Counted from the first letter of the stretch, positions 1 through 11,760 are shown. The stretch: 64,000 bases of DNA from Sinonovacula constricta (GCA_007844125.1 CM017556.1:73773635-73837634), one strand, 5' to 3'. Program-made: numbers and translations. The notes: generated by a model not told the origin, from the sequence alone.

Positions 1-1059
1 ACGTGCTAATATGTGGCAAAATAGTCTGATTAAGTCTCTTTACTGTAACAATTTTTTTCAAACTGCACGACAATTCACAGTATAATTACACATGATTCGT
101 TTTCCTTCCTTAACTTTCTTAATTTCTCTAAATGCATTTCCTGTATAATGGAATGAAAATGTTACGTATTCGTAATGACATTGTAAAACTTGTTTGCTTA
201 ATGTAAAATGGTTTATTGGTTTGCGACGCTAAGCTCTGTCGCTTTAATTTTAATCAACAATTTCAACAATTTTGGACAGTTATTAAAATATTATTTTGAG
301 TTAGTTTTATAATTAGCATTTGCAATGTCAATAAACATAATGCAAACATTTTGGACGACTAACTTTTCTAACACATTGTGCTAAGATAAATCACTAGCCG
401 AACTTTGCTTATAACCAAGGAAGTCCTTAATCAGAACATTGTCGCAATGTATCTGCAAACAGAAAACAACCCGCATACCTAGCAAACCTTCACCATTTAG
501 TATTGGAAGCAGCTTCATTTTAAATGAGGGACCAGCACCCTTCATCTCGACCAGATATTTCATTTAATGGTTAACTGCTGTGTTTATAATCAGAAACCAT
601 GAGTTTGGAACCATTGGCCATAAACATAAAGTTACAATATTACCTTGCATACTTCTACAAGACAATAGCGTTGAAGAAAGTAATTTTCATTGGAAAAAAA
701 AGTTTCTTTGCTTTCAGATCCGCAGTCCACATTTGACTCCCCACCCTGTATATAAATACTAGAAAAGGAGGGAAAGACATTTTGAAAATTTCATGACTGC
801 ACTATGTTACTGTTGAAGATGTGACAACGTTCTTGTTAACTAAGACCGAGATCACACATACTGATTCCCACGTAGCCATAGACTATGGTTTGCTATGTAA
901 ACATGGTGCATTTAATATAGGCAAAGCTGTCAGATCCCACATTTAATTGTTTTTGTTCAACAAAAATGGTAGCCTTAATCTTTCCCATCGATGTATTTTC
1001 CGAACTTTCAAATGAATATGCTTTCAAATTAAATTGTTGTCTCTTAATGTGGTCTTTTC
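1..1059. other. Anonymous AT-rich DNA
   Basis: No gene or repeat is recognised here. Short open frames near 381-563 and 580-762 (about 60 codons each) resemble no family I know and are of the length expected by chance. Confidence 0.5.
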
Positions 1060-1610
1060 CTCTCATAATAAGAATTGAATTTCATTTAGATTCTGATTGA
1101 ACACAGCTCAACTGTTGCATTGATCATGGAAATAAAAATATTTTTTTTTTCCAATATTGCGTGGGAGAAAACTGCATGGGAAAGAACATGCTTTGCCTCT
1201 TTAATGGTCGCGTAGCATGATATGATGAAATGATAGATGGATGTTTTTATATAGCAAAAAGAGTTAAGTACGTTCAATATAACAAAACATTATATTGATC
1301 CTTTGATCCTAAAAATATACTCAAGCTTCTAACAACAACAACAACAAGACTTAAGTTTATAATATAATCAAATTAATTCAACGTTATTTTTGGCTGAAGA
1401 GTTAAATGCGTCTTTCACATTTGCCATACAACATTTGAGTATTGACCAGCGTTCAACCACTCAGCTGCTTAGAAATGAACACTTAACTCATGCTTTGATT
1501 GTTTTTACAACCAAAGGTCGATGAGTATAATAGTGTTGAGAAATGTCTTATCTCAGTAACTTGCGTGACATTTCAGTGCAATCGGATCTGTTGATTTCAT
1601 TTATACGAAA
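1060..1610 (+). repeat. Dispersed repeat block, paralogous to 45.7-46.3 kb
   Basis: The stretch around 1155-1225 (GCGTGGGAGAAAACTGCATG, then GGTCGCGTAGCATGATA) recurs almost unchanged at about 45825-45885. The following sequence up to about 1600 (TATCTCAGTAAC and flanks) matches 46290-46330 in the same order. A related segment lies in the opposite orientation at 11180-11690 and, more weakly, at 15054-15285. It is an old multi-copy interspersed sequence with no visible coding capacity. A 132-codon frame over 45741-46139 falls inside the partner copy and is not preserved here, so I treat that frame as chance. The type of element is unknown. Confidence 0.55.
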
Positions 1611-1844
1611 ATAAATAAAAAAACAACTTAAGGTTTAACCGAGATTTAACCGAGTGGTTCAGAAACAGTTGTACCATAATATATATATATATACATTTAA
1701 TAGGGCCACACGCCAGTCAAGGGATTCGTATTATTTATTTAATCCATTGCATGTATTTTTTATTTATCTGTGAAATATGAGTAAGTAATGATGCTTGGAA
1801 TTCAAGGTTTACATTTAATGTCTATTAACTAAGTTTATGCACAT

Positions 1845-2041
1845 AAAGAATATATAAGACAAAGTCCTATGAACATTGCAATATATACAAAAAATTGAAA
1901 AGATACAGGACCAAGGTATCCACATGCACGCCAAATGTAAAAGTGAGAACAAATCTGTGATGAGTCATTTAACAATAAGAGCAAACCCGACAGTTATCGC
2001 CTTGGAATGGTCAGTCGGCAATATGGACCGACTGGGGTGCT
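1845..2041 (-). mobile_element. Core-retroposon family 1, 5'-truncated copy
   Basis: Begins with the family's constant end (AAGAATATATAAGACAAAG) and breaks off in the middle of the core just after the hairpin (GACCGACTGGGGTGCTT). The constant end is taken as the 3' end, as argued in the findings, so the element lies on the minus strand and is 5'-truncated, about 200 bp long. It abuts the inverted paralogous block starting at about 2042. Confidence 0.75.
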
Positions 2042-3370
2042 TGATGTTTTAAGCAAAAACAAAGAGTCGATAATGGCAGTGAAGCAAAGTTATCTGCCTG
2101 CCTGCCTGCCTACCCACCTACCTACCTATATATATATGACACTTTAATTTGGGAAGCGCTTCAGTCTATTACGTCACATTTATTATATATTGCTGAACAC
2201 GGTAACCTTGGCTGGAAACTAAACACACACTAAAACAATTTCTTCCAACACTCATAACCCAACGTTTGCTTTACTTCGTACCAAACTCACTTTTATAGCA
2301 AATTTTCAGCAAATATGATTAGCCATTTATGATAGCAGTAAACCATTTGAATCTCACTTTCTCATTTGCACTATAATATGCCTCATTGAAAACCTGTCGT
2401 CAACATGCATGGAAGTATATACATTTATTTAGGCTTGGTCCTACAAATTAATATGACATCATCTTTAATCAGAAAAATGATTTTATTCTGATCTATGTAT
2501 AAAATTGTTACTAAATCGAATAGTCACTAAGACTAATCACTTGGATAAAAAAGAAAGTTAATAAATTTTACATTTAGAGGTTGTTTTCGTCGACAGCTTT
2601 GAAAAAAACGAACACGCTGATTTAGTGTCGCCACTCTGATTCTTATATAAAACACATGCCTACGTTTGGAATAATTAACGAATCGCACCAAGTGATCAAG
2701 ATGAATCGATCAATTTTTTTCCTTTTTGTGAAACATATTTTAGAAATATGGGCCAAATGACACACACCGCCGAACGTGTTATATCTTCAACATTCAGGCC
2801 TTTCAATATGCACAGTAAGTATTTAATAAAATATTTGGAACATTGTTAATCTTTCATTTGTATGCAATTCATTTTCAGGTGACACATATTGCGCCGGTGG
2901 TTCTTTCTGAAAAATATTCCGCCTCCGCGGCCAGCAGCTATAGATAACCGAATGGCGTTAACTATGGCATGAAAAACACTCAAGCAGCAAAGCAGCAAAA
3001 CAGCATTAATGTCAATTTTAGCCATTATTTACTACTAATAATGGTGGCAATTATTAACAGTCCACAGTAGCAAAGAAAACAACAGGAACAGTATAACTCG
3101 AACCTATTATTTTATAACGACATTTTTATACCGACATGGCAAACATTATGATGCCAGATAACATCATCAATACATCCCTTGACCAATATTCAAGGAGGTG
3201 TATATGTTAAACAATTATCGAGGGCAGTTACAAGACTGGCAGTTTAGTCAGATCTCAATCCAAGAATCTTAAAAACAGCATTAACTCCCTCTACACCATA
3301 ATGGTAAAATGGCAGTCGAGTTGCCCAATAGAGATTACATACAAGGGCTTGAATTAGATGCATTTGTGAA
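2042..3370 (+). repeat. Inverted paralogous block, arm 1 (partner 13500-14590)
   Basis: The reverse complement of 13500-14590 aligns along this whole stretch with modest divergence. Anchors include GTGTATATGTTAAACAATTA at 3199, the ATGATGCCAGATAACATCAT area at 3150, GTAGCAAAGAAAACAAC at 3067, and the ACGAACACGCTGATTTAGTG area at 2608. No conserved open frame is seen in either arm. It could be a decayed transposable element or part of a segmental duplication, and I see no terminal structure that decides between them. Confidence 0.7.
2095..2138 (+). repeat. Compound microsatellite (TGCC)n-(CTAC)n-(TA)n
   Basis: TGCC units change into CTAC units and then a short TA run. The array sits inside the inverted paralogous block at a place where the partner near 14520-14530 has no array, so it expanded after the duplication. 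Confidence 0.9.
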
Positions 3371-3899
3371 AACGTTATTTAAAACTTTCATTCTATATAC
3401 CAACAGCATGTCTGTAATGTGGCGATATGTTGAATATGTTCATTTCAAGGCTTACTGAAGTTAATTTGAGGTAATGTTACCATTTACAACATTTATGACA
3501 CACTAAGAAACCTAAACAGTGATATTAATCAATATATTATAACAAAATTCTGTAAGTTAAAAGCTAGAAGGATCATAGAGTGTTGTTTTTTATAGGGGAA
3601 CGGTCAAAATACAAAATAATTCCACGTGGAATTACTGCACTGTCATTGGTCTGCATGAAAGTTATCCTTATCTCTTCCCTGATACAATTACAGCCTGAAG
3701 CTGTGTACTACGCTCGATAACCACTTCCCTTCATAATTTGGTGTCGGAATGTAACATGTTATGAAAATCAATTGTATTAAGTTAAATTTTTGAAAAAGCG
3801 AATATAACAAAGTTCATTCGGATCGAATATATTGAACTCATTTTTATCGTTATAACATTCTTTCAAAAGTCTTGTTTCGAATGCAAATGATTAATGTAG
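3371..3899. other. Anonymous AT-rich DNA
   Basis: No gene is recognised. The only notable structure is an 18-bp perfect palindrome at 3617-3634, described separately. Confidence 0.5.
3617..3634. other. 18-bp perfect palindrome with E-box core
   Basis: TAATTCCACGTGGAATTA reads identically on both strands and centres on CACGTG, the binding hexamer of many bHLH factors. Function is unknown. A palindrome of this length in 64 kb of AT-rich DNA is uncommon but not extraordinary. Confidence 0.6.
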
Positions 3900-4404
3900 T
3901 ACAGTGAAACCTTCCTAGTGCGGCCTTCTTTCGGATCGAATTAATTGTTCGGATTATAAAGAATTCCAGATTACTTTTTTGCCGAATTCTTATAATACAC
4001 ATGTATTTCTTTCCTAACTTATGCTGGGTTACTTTTTCTTTATTTAGTTACACTTTATAATTTCTTTCTTTGATGTTTTGCTTATTTTTTAATTTTTTCT
4101 ATCGAATTATTTTTTAATATTTCTTAACTTATGTATGCTGAGTTCTATATTTCTTCTTTTACTAAAGGTATACAGGGTTTTCATTTTTAATTATTAAGTT
4201 ATGATTATTATTTTTTCTGTATTAAGAGTGGGGCTAAAGTAAACATAATTGGCAATCTTTACTAAGTTTATTTTATATTTTCCTGATAACAAATCAGATA
4301 ACCAGTTTATGAATTAAATAAGAAAAAGACACACACCCACAAACACTCACACCAACACACGCACGCAAAAAACACACACATCATTTCCATCATAAATGTA
4401 AACA

Positions 4405-6585
4405 TTAAGTTTCTTTTGATGTTATTTCAAATGTTTGGCTATTAGTCTTCATAACTTTCTTGTTATGCAGGACCGAAAAATGAGTCCAGCGTGCTTTGTG
4501 ATGATTACACTTTCTTTTCATAATTTTCGTCTCCTCCATTGAATTAAGCTCTCCTAATCCTCCAACTATGTCCCCGTCATTCTCTCCAGTAAAGTTCCTT
4601 AACTGAATAAGCAATTTAAGAACATCCTGGTGCTTCATGTCTGCTCCTGGTTTCACAACTGGCTCATCCTCCGTAACATCATTTGGTCCAGTTAGTTATG
4701 GCTCATACGTATCGGGGGTCCGTACCGAATCAATCAAAATTTTACCCACGCATCGCTGTCATCCTCCGTAGGCAAATCTTTGCCGATTTCTTCAAACTCA
4801 GTCCTTGTACAGCGGAATTCAATGGCCAAGACAGCAAGTGGAACATCATCGTCATCATCGTCCTCATCGTCAGCAGCACAGTGTGTGTCCTCGTTCACAC
4901 TTGCACTGAATCCAGTGCCTTGAAAGCATTTTGTGAGTGTTTCGGGGCGTACTTTATTCCATGCTAGCACAATCCATTGTATAGCATTCAGAAGATTAAC
5001 TTCTTTACAAAGTCCATTTACTCTATTTGAGGAGTCCATCTGGCTGATCAATGACTTCAGCAGACTCCTCCTGTAGTTGGCCTTGAAAGTTTTAATGATG
5101 CTTTGGTCAAGTGGCTGAAGATGGCTGGTTGTATTCGCTGGAAGGAACTTAACTTTTACATTCGAGAGGTTGATGTCATATTCCTTCCCATGGGAAGTTG
5201 CATTGTCCAACTTTCCTTCCTTGTCGTTGTTATGGAACGATTTAGATGAGTTATCCATTCTTTGAACACATTGCTGCTCGTCCAAGACTTACTGTTCGCA
5301 ACATAAGTCACACCCATTTCACTTTTTTAAGATTTTAAAGCACCGTGGATTTTCCGCTTTTCATATCACAATTAGCTTAGTTTTTCACCGGTGGCACGGC
5401 ACCCTTAAAACACTGTCACTCTTTCTTTTGATACTTTGTGACCCGTGGTATATGTCCCTTTGACAGCTTAGGTCTTTTCCAGAAGATCTCGATAATAGAG
5501 TCCAGTTTCGTCGCAGTCTAACACATCTGACCAGCTGTATCCCTCAGCAAAGCTTGGAATCCTTGAATTAATTCATCAACACTGTCAGTATTTACTCCCG
5601 CACTTTCACCACACACTCTAAACTCCTTGATGGAATACTGAACTTTCCACTTACATAACCATCCATAAGAGACTTTAACCTCACTGTCTTCGAGCTCTGT
5701 GGCAAATTGCAATGCTTTTCCTGAATTATAGGGCCTGACGCAGAACGATTTTTAGCCCGAACAACACAAAGCTAGTTCCAGACAAGCTCGTTACTTTATC
5801 TCATGCTGAATTCTAATTTTGTTTGGCGATGCATTCTTCTCCCAGTGCTGCTTGTAGATATCCTTCTTCTTCAGAATATCGCTAATTGTTGTCTTCCCGT
5901 GCATGTAATCTATGTTGTCATTTAATTCACATGAACAGGATGCTACAACCGTTTATTCGTCTCTGGTCATATTTGTTCATGATTCAGAAAGTTAATTTTA
6001 TTTATAGTCAACCATTTTTGTGTAGTTTTTCAAATCGAAATAATACCATATTCTTTTCTAAACACTATGTGGACATTATTTTTAACTGACGTCACTACTT
6101 TCGTCATAACATATAGAAATATCAGCGCATGGACATTTTGTATTCAAATAGATCGTTTTTTTTTTCATTGCTTGCATTTGAGAAACTCGTCAGGAAGTGC
6201 GAGGTTAGAGCTCTGTAAAACCGGTTTAAGCACCCCAGTCAGTCCATATTGCCGACTGACCGTTCTAAGGCGGTAACTGTCGGTTTGCTCTTTTCGTTGA
6301 ATGACTCATCACAAATTTGTTCTTACTTTTCGCTTGGCTTGCATGTGAAATACCTTTGTTCTGTGCGTTTTCGGAGTTTGGTATATGTTGCAATGCTCAT
6401 AGGACTTTTTCATATATTCTTATTCCCGATGCCATATGTCTCTGCAAATGCCTTCATTGTTGGTTTAGGATTACATTCGTATTGATTGATCAATTGAATC
6501 TTCTTTTGAAGAGATAACTCAACTTTCGTCTTTTTAAGAGGAGGCTGTGCCTTGATTTTTCTCTGATTAGACTTAACAAATATCA
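4405..6585 (-). pseudogene. Tigger-like transposase pseudogene (CENP-B HTH + DDE)
   Basis: Read on the minus strand. The N-terminal CENP-B/psq-type helix-turn-helix begins near 6585 and includes KKTKVELSLQKKIQL; it runs into the GIG-KTTISDIL junction, where a retroposon has been inserted. The frame resumes at 5898 and meets a stop near 5790. The second CENP-B-type DNA-binding domain lies at about 5518-5730 (YGWLCKWK). DDE catalytic landmarks remain: DETGLYYR near 5490-5515, DNATSHG near 5190-5216, and PLDQSIIKTFK near 5085-5118. The C-terminal tail (KPGADMKHQDVLKLLIQLR) ends with a stop at 4405. Several frameshifts and stops separate these parts, so no active protein can be made. The product would have bound the terminal repeats and catalysed cut-and-paste transposition in the nucleus. 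Confidence 0.85.
5899..6422 (+). mobile_element. Core-retroposon family 1, inserted in the Tigger transposase
   Basis: A 524-bp copy whose constant 3' end (CATATATTCTTA) lies at the right. It is flanked by TTCCC at 5894-5898 and 6423-6427, a five-base target duplication. Removing the element and one TTCCC restores the transposase frame across GIG-KTTIS, which fixes the borders. Relative to other copies about 70 bp is deleted internally near its left end. It carries the core hairpin, a TGACGTCA site at 6087-6094 and the usual 3' region. It is younger than the Tigger element it interrupts. Confidence 0.82.
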
Positions 6586-7167
6586 TTATTAGTGCAGCAG
6601 CTAATTTTGATATGAAGATAAATCACACATTTCTGAAAGATCTTAATGCAAACAATTGGCAGAAAAGATAAGCCAATCAATTTTAAGTATTCTTCAGACA
6701 CTCCCATTATCCATAAACAAACGGATTATTAATGCAACAGGTTCTAGCCAATCGACATCAATAAAGACCAATTACTTTACCTTCTCTGCCTAATTGATAG
6801 CTTGGATGTAAATTTCACGGGAGAGTAATTTACACGGCCACATCATTCTTCATAGTTAGGTTGTTCACATGCTGCACCGTTATCTTCTACACAATGACAA
6901 TTCACACCTTGTCAATTAAGCCCCGATCCCCAATTTACGACATGGTGAGGGGTCTGCAATCAGCATCGGACTGTGGGGTGTGATTTGCACTTACAATACA
7001 CAAAGTGTCAGGAAAACTAGGCCGGGGTGTAAAGTGTAGAGGATTCCGGACAGTAGAAGATGACTTTACAAAAGATTATATAAGGTAAAAAAGGGGACTT
7101 AGAAAAAGGGCGGACCAGAAGGGATTCCGATATATAGCAGATCCGGTCTGGGGAGATTCCACTTTAG

Positions 7168-7590
7168 CCGTACATAGCACAGCTTGTTAGGCCTTGAAAC
7201 ATCAAAGAACATACAAGAGACCAAAACAAGGCAGTCTGGTTGCTTATGAATAATGAAACATTAAGAAAACGTATTAAAATCTTTATAAATATATATCTGA
7301 GTAATCAACCGCGAAACGTTTCGTATGATAAGCATGGCAACATCACTTTAATTCGTTATCCCGCTGAGATGCCTAAACGGATTTTATGTGTGGATCGTCT
7401 GTATTTCATTCGAATGGTTAATGATAATACAAAGTAAGAACACATTGTAAGTCACCAGAATCTAGCGTCAGCCAGACAGAACTCAAACACAAATGTACAT
7501 TTTATGTCATTTAAAGGATTTCTTGGAAACCGAATAAGCAGAAATAAGCAGCATATTGTTGCAACGTTAAACCCAACAACGAAGAACACT
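7168..7590. other. Anonymous DNA
   Basis: A 65-codon open frame at 7240-7437 on the plus strand resembles nothing I know. It has no partner elsewhere in the window and is not called as a gene. No repeat was recognised. Confidence 0.45.
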
Positions 7591-7594
7591 CATA

Positions 7595-7865
7595 TAAAGT
7601 TTCCAACTATTATATAGACGTAGCTTGGAGGGTTGTGTTTCATACAGATTTGATTTTTACCGTTTGCATTTGAGAAATTTCTCAGAATTACGTGGATAGA
7701 GCTCTGTAAACCGTTTAAGCACCCCAATCAACCCTTTTCCGCCTACTGACCATTCTAAGGCTGTTATTATGTTATATATTTTTGACTGGCTAGGGAATGC
7801 CTTTTCAAATTTTGATATATGTTGCAATTCTCAAAGGACCTAGTAAATTATTTTGTTGTTGCAAT
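7595..7865 (+). mobile_element. Core-retroposon family 3 copy
   Basis: Begins with the family 3 head (ACTATTATATAGACGTAGCT), which is shared with 42960-42980. The core follows (GAGCTCTGTAAACCGTTTAA, then ACTGACCATTCTAAGG), and it ends with the common tail (TATGTTGCAATTCTCAAAGG, then ACCTAGTAAATTATT). It is diverged from the other families outside the core and tail. Confidence 0.65.
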
Positions 7866-8809
7866 CAATGGTGCAACAAAAAGTAAAGCCAGCAACAAGT
7901 TTTACAACACACTATATTTTATTGAGCAAAGAAACAACAACAAAAAAAACCATAAACAAATTAATACAATACATATATTCAACAAACAGAACAATCGCTC
8001 CTTTTTCTATCAAATAATATTGAAGCTGATCAAAGTCCTAATATTTTTAACTTACTTCACAAATGTCCTAATTTTCACAATTATCTACAATAATGTTTGC
8101 AGTTAATGATATATTAACTATAAATCCAAAATTGTATTAACTGAAATCCAAAATTCAAACTCCCACACTGTTGTTATTTTGAAACACTTGTATTCATGGA
8201 TGGCATTTTAAGCGTTTAAGATCTTACTCAGGTCTAAAGTAACACAGGAAGACAGCCCCATTATTGTAGCTAAGAATATTCGAAAATGTACCACTTGCAT
8301 CACCTATTAAAACATTCCAGAATTTACTAGAGCTTCTACAAATCAATATCACGTGACAGACAACATTCTACCAATGTAGCATTGTCCTAAAATGCGACCG
8401 TCACAAGGTCAAATATTATACGAGTTAAGGAACTCTTTATATGATATCGTGTACTGTCAGATAACACAATAACATTTAATATTTCTTTAAATGGCAAAAA
8501 CTTGTCCGATATTAATACAACGTTCGGATTTATCCTGGATTTTTTGGCCGACATAGCCTCTTTTGAATGAACGGTAACTCTTACTGCGCTTGTTATAACC
8601 ATACTCCTTGTTCGAAGGTGAATGTTCGCGATGCTCTATTATGTTAGGCGCCGTCACATATTTCTTACTTGCTTTCAGTATAAACATTTGATATGAATAG
8701 AAATGAAATAATACTCTTAGGTTTAAATGTCATTTTACTAGGATTAAACGAAAATGCCTCTATGTGTATAGCAACTATTTAAATTGCCAAATAATGTAAT
8801 TCAGGCATT
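7866..8809 (+). repeat. Mostly anonymous DNA with a segment paralogous to 51280-51480
   Basis: About 8210-8460 aligns in the same orientation to about 51280-51500. The anchor GAATATTCGAAAATGTACCA lies in both, followed by TTGCATCA, ATTAAAACATTC and CTACAAAT in the same order. The rest (7866-8200 and 8470-8809) shows no recognisable feature. Short frames at 7819-8106, 8387-8602 and 8487-8687 are not preserved in the partner. Confidence 0.5.
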
Positions 8810-9235
8810 ACTAAGTTGAGAAAATCATCTTTCATGTGTTTTCCAATGAAGCTTTTTCAAATATATCCTAGATAAATATTATCTGTATGATTTTTAAACA
8901 AATCATTAATGGTTGAAGCTCATGTTCTACATTAAATGGCTGATTTGAAAGAAACATGTGCAGCCAGCCCAAAACTTCAACCCAGGATACTTCGCTAACA
9001 GGACATTTGCTCCATCGACAGTCTTAAACACAAGTGTAAGTACATCCCTCAAATATAACATTAAATGCACACATTTTACTTTTTATCAATAAGAAGGTTT
9101 AATAAGTTAAACGACACAGCATTTAACCGAATGGGTAATCGTTGTATTTTTCGGGAGATTGTTTCCATAATGATGCTATAATAATGTACAACATAATGTA
9201 TAGAGGAAAATTATCTTCATAGGGTTAACATCAAT
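8810..9235 (+). repeat. Paralogous block, partner 46420-47070
   Basis: Collinear match in the same orientation. Anchors: AATCATCTTTCATGTGTTTTCC to 46428, CCAATGAAGCTTTTTCAAATA to 46445, TCCCTCAAATATAACATTAAATG to 46937, and ATGATGCTATAATAATG to 47045. The partner has acquired a 100-bp (TG)n array. No coding capacity is visible. Confidence 0.65.
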
Positions 9236-10045
9236 TTTGTGTCACGAGAACGGGTTTTTATTCATTTAAGACGAGTACGTTGAGTGAGTTTTTTTTTACC
9301 TGGATACCAACTCGTTCGAATTACATAAAATTTATATCATCCCATATGCAGTTAAAACAATTAATTCTATTCATAAAGCCATGCCCCATGTGCCTCAGGC
9401 AAGAATAAGTGCCAAGTTTAAAAGTAATGGTCATAGTTTAAAGTACAGACTGATCTAAATTTCTTGAAGTAATCTCTTAAAGTGATAAAATAATGAATGT
9501 ACATTGAAAATTTATAATAGAGGGATGGATTAATTGGAGCATTCATAAATGGAGGCATAGTTAGTGATAACTTTATTTAATATATCAATACCCTTGAAGA
9601 AATAATGGGGTTGTATTATTTCATACTACAGTGCGTTACACGAAGCTCATGACATGTAGTGTAGATCTGTGTTGTGTAGATCGAGCGTTTTTCAACCAAA
9701 CCGGATGGAAAGAATCTTTTTTATTAGAATATATTTATTATATCTTGCCTGGTAGAATGTGTATGTGAAACATCTTTGTTGGCATCTTTTAGCGGGTGCA
9801 TCTTGATTGTGACTTTTATGTAAATTCATTCATGACAAATTAGCAAAATAAACATTTAATATTTTGCTTGTAATGTCCAAACTAGATAAATAGACACAGA
9901 CCAAATGAAAATTACAACAAAAGTAATGTATTTTTTGCCACATCTTCTCTGGTTGAATTGTGTGTTTTAGATAAACACAGAAGTAACCATTCCGTATTCA
10001 GTTTTACACATTCTAAAAAAGTAGTCCGGCAAAAGTGATATCACG
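9236..10045. other. Anonymous AT-rich DNA
   Basis: No gene, repeat partner or notable structure was recognised by eye. Confidence 0.4.
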
Positions 10046-10355
10046 GTCCGGTTAGCTTAGTCGGTAGATCAATCGCATTGCTAGCAAACGGTCTGGGGTT
10101 CGAGTCCGGGAGAGGCTGCATATGTTTCTCCCTGTGGCACCCAACGTAAATGACACGCGGTCGTTACAGCACTGAAAAAGTGCTTTTACGTTGCATGTAC
10201 AACATTTGGTCTATGGAAATTCGAGGACGAACGTCAAGTTGCCCATGGTGTTTGTAGGCGGGAGATAGGGAGAGAATGTGTAAAAGGTCGGTTAGATCAG
10301 TCGGTAGAGCTTTGTTTGCCCAAGGTCCGGTGTTCGAGTCCCGGACTGGCTATAT
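10046..10355 (+). mobile_element. tRNA-derived SINE with two tRNA-like heads
   Basis: The first tRNA-like segment (10046-10119) has a pol III A box (TAGCTTAGTCGG, 10053-10064) and B box (GGTTCGAGTCC, 10097-10107). About 165 bp of body follows, containing a hairpin AGCACT/AGTGCT (10168-10184) that runs into TTTT. A second tRNA-like segment occupies 10286-10352, with an A-box-like TTAGATCAGTCGG (10292-10304) and a B box (TGTTCGAGTCC, 10331-10341). Such internal promoters drive pol III transcription of SINEs. Both heads are imperfect cloverleaves, so neither is called as a functional tRNA gene. It may be one two-headed element or two adjacent ones. Confidence 0.72.
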
Positions 10356-10676
10356 TACCATGATTTAATTTTAATAGTTATTCATGTTTCCAGTTTTCAC
10401 TTTCCTCTTTCACAAGATATAGTATTTCTTCATAAGTTCAAATGTATATGCCGATAGCTTATTGGGAAAACAACTTTCAAATCAGCCGTTACATCTAGAA
10501 CACTATCTTCCGGCAATATTAGATTATATTAGTTTTGTGTAAAAATTGCTTAGAGTCTTCTTTCATTTCTGTTCATATAAATGGTTTATACAGAAACGAA
10601 AGCATATTACTGATATAAGACAGCTATTAACACAATAGCTTATTGCAAAACACCCTTGAACAAGGAATGTGATTAT
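10356..10676. other. Anonymous DNA
   Basis: Nothing recognised. Confidence 0.4.
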
Positions 10677-11150
10677 AAATAAGAATATAAGACAAAGTCC
10701 TATGAGCATTGCAACATATATCAAACTCTGAAAAGCTAGAGGACAAAGGTATTTTACGTGCAAGCAAAGTGAAAAGTAAGAACAATTTTTATGAGTCATT
10801 TCACGAAAAGAGCAAACCCGACAATTACCACATTGGAACGGTCAGTCGGCAATATGGGCCGACTGGGTTGCTTAAACCGGTTTTACAGAGCTCCTACCTC
10901 GCACTTCCTGATGTGTTTCTCAAATGCAAGCAATGGAAAGAAAACTGACCTAATTGAATACCAAAGTGTCCAAGCGCTGATGTTTTCTTTAATGAGTTAT
11001 GACGAAAGTAGTGACGTCATTAAAAAAATGTCCACAGTGTTTAGAAAAGGGGTATTATTTCGATTTGCAAAACTAAACAAAAATTGTTGATAATATGTAA
11101 AATCAACTTTTTGAATCAGGAAAAACATGACCAGAGAAGAATATAAGAAT
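10677..11150 (-). mobile_element. Core-retroposon family 1, 5'-truncated copy
   Basis: The constant 3' end is at the left (AATAAGAATATAAGACAAAG). The core (AACGGTCAGTCGGCAATATG) and TGACGTCA (11012-11019) are present, and the match to other copies fades near 11150 after AACATGACCAGAGAAGAATA. A 79-codon and a 99-codon frame overlapping it are parts of the repeat, not host genes. Confidence 0.8.
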
Positions 11151-11179
11151 CGAAATAATAATTACAGTCCAATCAACGT

Positions 11180-11760
11180 TAACTGGTTGGACTTTGATGA
11201 CAAGTGACATACTTTATGGAAACTGGGAAATGCGTATTTTATTGATTAATTTATTAGACAGAATACTTAATATAACGATTAATGATGACGGATTAACATT
11301 ATTAGTCTTGTTCTTCAGGTCCCGAATATAATGTCAGATTCTTTTGATCAGATTATAAAATTAATCCTCATCAGACTTCTCATTTGCTGGGGAAAAATCC
11401 AGGATCAATCCAAAAGTATCTCGGACCCAGATAACCTCTTCGTGATATGGTCAACAACCATTTATCATTTGGACTTTTTATGCTACGTGACCATTAAAAG
11501 TTAAACAGGAAAAGCATTTTCTCCCATGCAGTTTTCTCCTACTTAGCAATAAGAAATCTCCATTACCAATATGGGGCAAGACGCGAGCAGTGCTGATATG
11601 TTCCATCAGAATTTCAAAGGAATTAAATAGTTTTTCAGAGAGTAAACTGAAAACGAAAAATGAATTTGAAAATAAAACACAATAGATTTCATATTGACAC
11701 TACGGAAAATGCATCTACATGAACTATTAACGATAACGTTTATGTTGAAACAACAGGCAA
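11180..11760 (+). repeat. Dispersed repeat, inverted relative to 45.7-46.19 kb
   Basis: The reverse complement of 45700-46190 aligns here: GGTTGGACTTTGATGA at 11193, the GCTACGTGACCATTAAA area at 11484, and the TTTTCTCCCATGCAGTTTTC area at 11518. 15054-15285 is another relative in the same orientation as this one, sharing CATCAGACTT, CAGGATCAAT and GACCATTAAA. No coding capacity is visible. Confidence 0.6.

Larger units (their letters stand above)
3902..7165 (-). mobile_element. Tigger/pogo-like DNA transposon, inactive
   Basis: The right end begins CAGTGAAACC directly after TA at 3900-3901. The other end reads as a degraded inverted repeat finishing at 7165 before TA at 7166-7167; I count about 16 of 23 positions matching between the termini. 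CAGTGAAACC-type ends and TA target duplication are typical of Tigger elements in the Tc1/mariner-pogo group. The interior carries a broken pogo-type transposase on the minus strand. Subterminal tracts with the TTCGGAT/ATTCCGG-type motif are visible at both ends. The element is about 3.26 kb, or about 2.7 kb without the retroposon inserted at 5899-6422. Confidence 0.82.

Noticed and set aside
3790..3850. Possible MITE just left of the Tigger end
   Set aside because: The apparent inverted repeat (GAATATAAC / GTTATAACATTC) is short and imperfect, and no target duplication was found.
4320..4380. CRISPR-like or other spaced repeat array among the CA-rich and AAC-rich tracts
   Set aside because: These are simple-sequence runs without regular repeat-spacer structure, and the window is eukaryotic.
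10046..10119. Functional tRNA gene
   Set aside because: A and B boxes are good, but the acceptor stem and the rest of the cloverleaf do not pair properly, and the segment continues into a SINE body.
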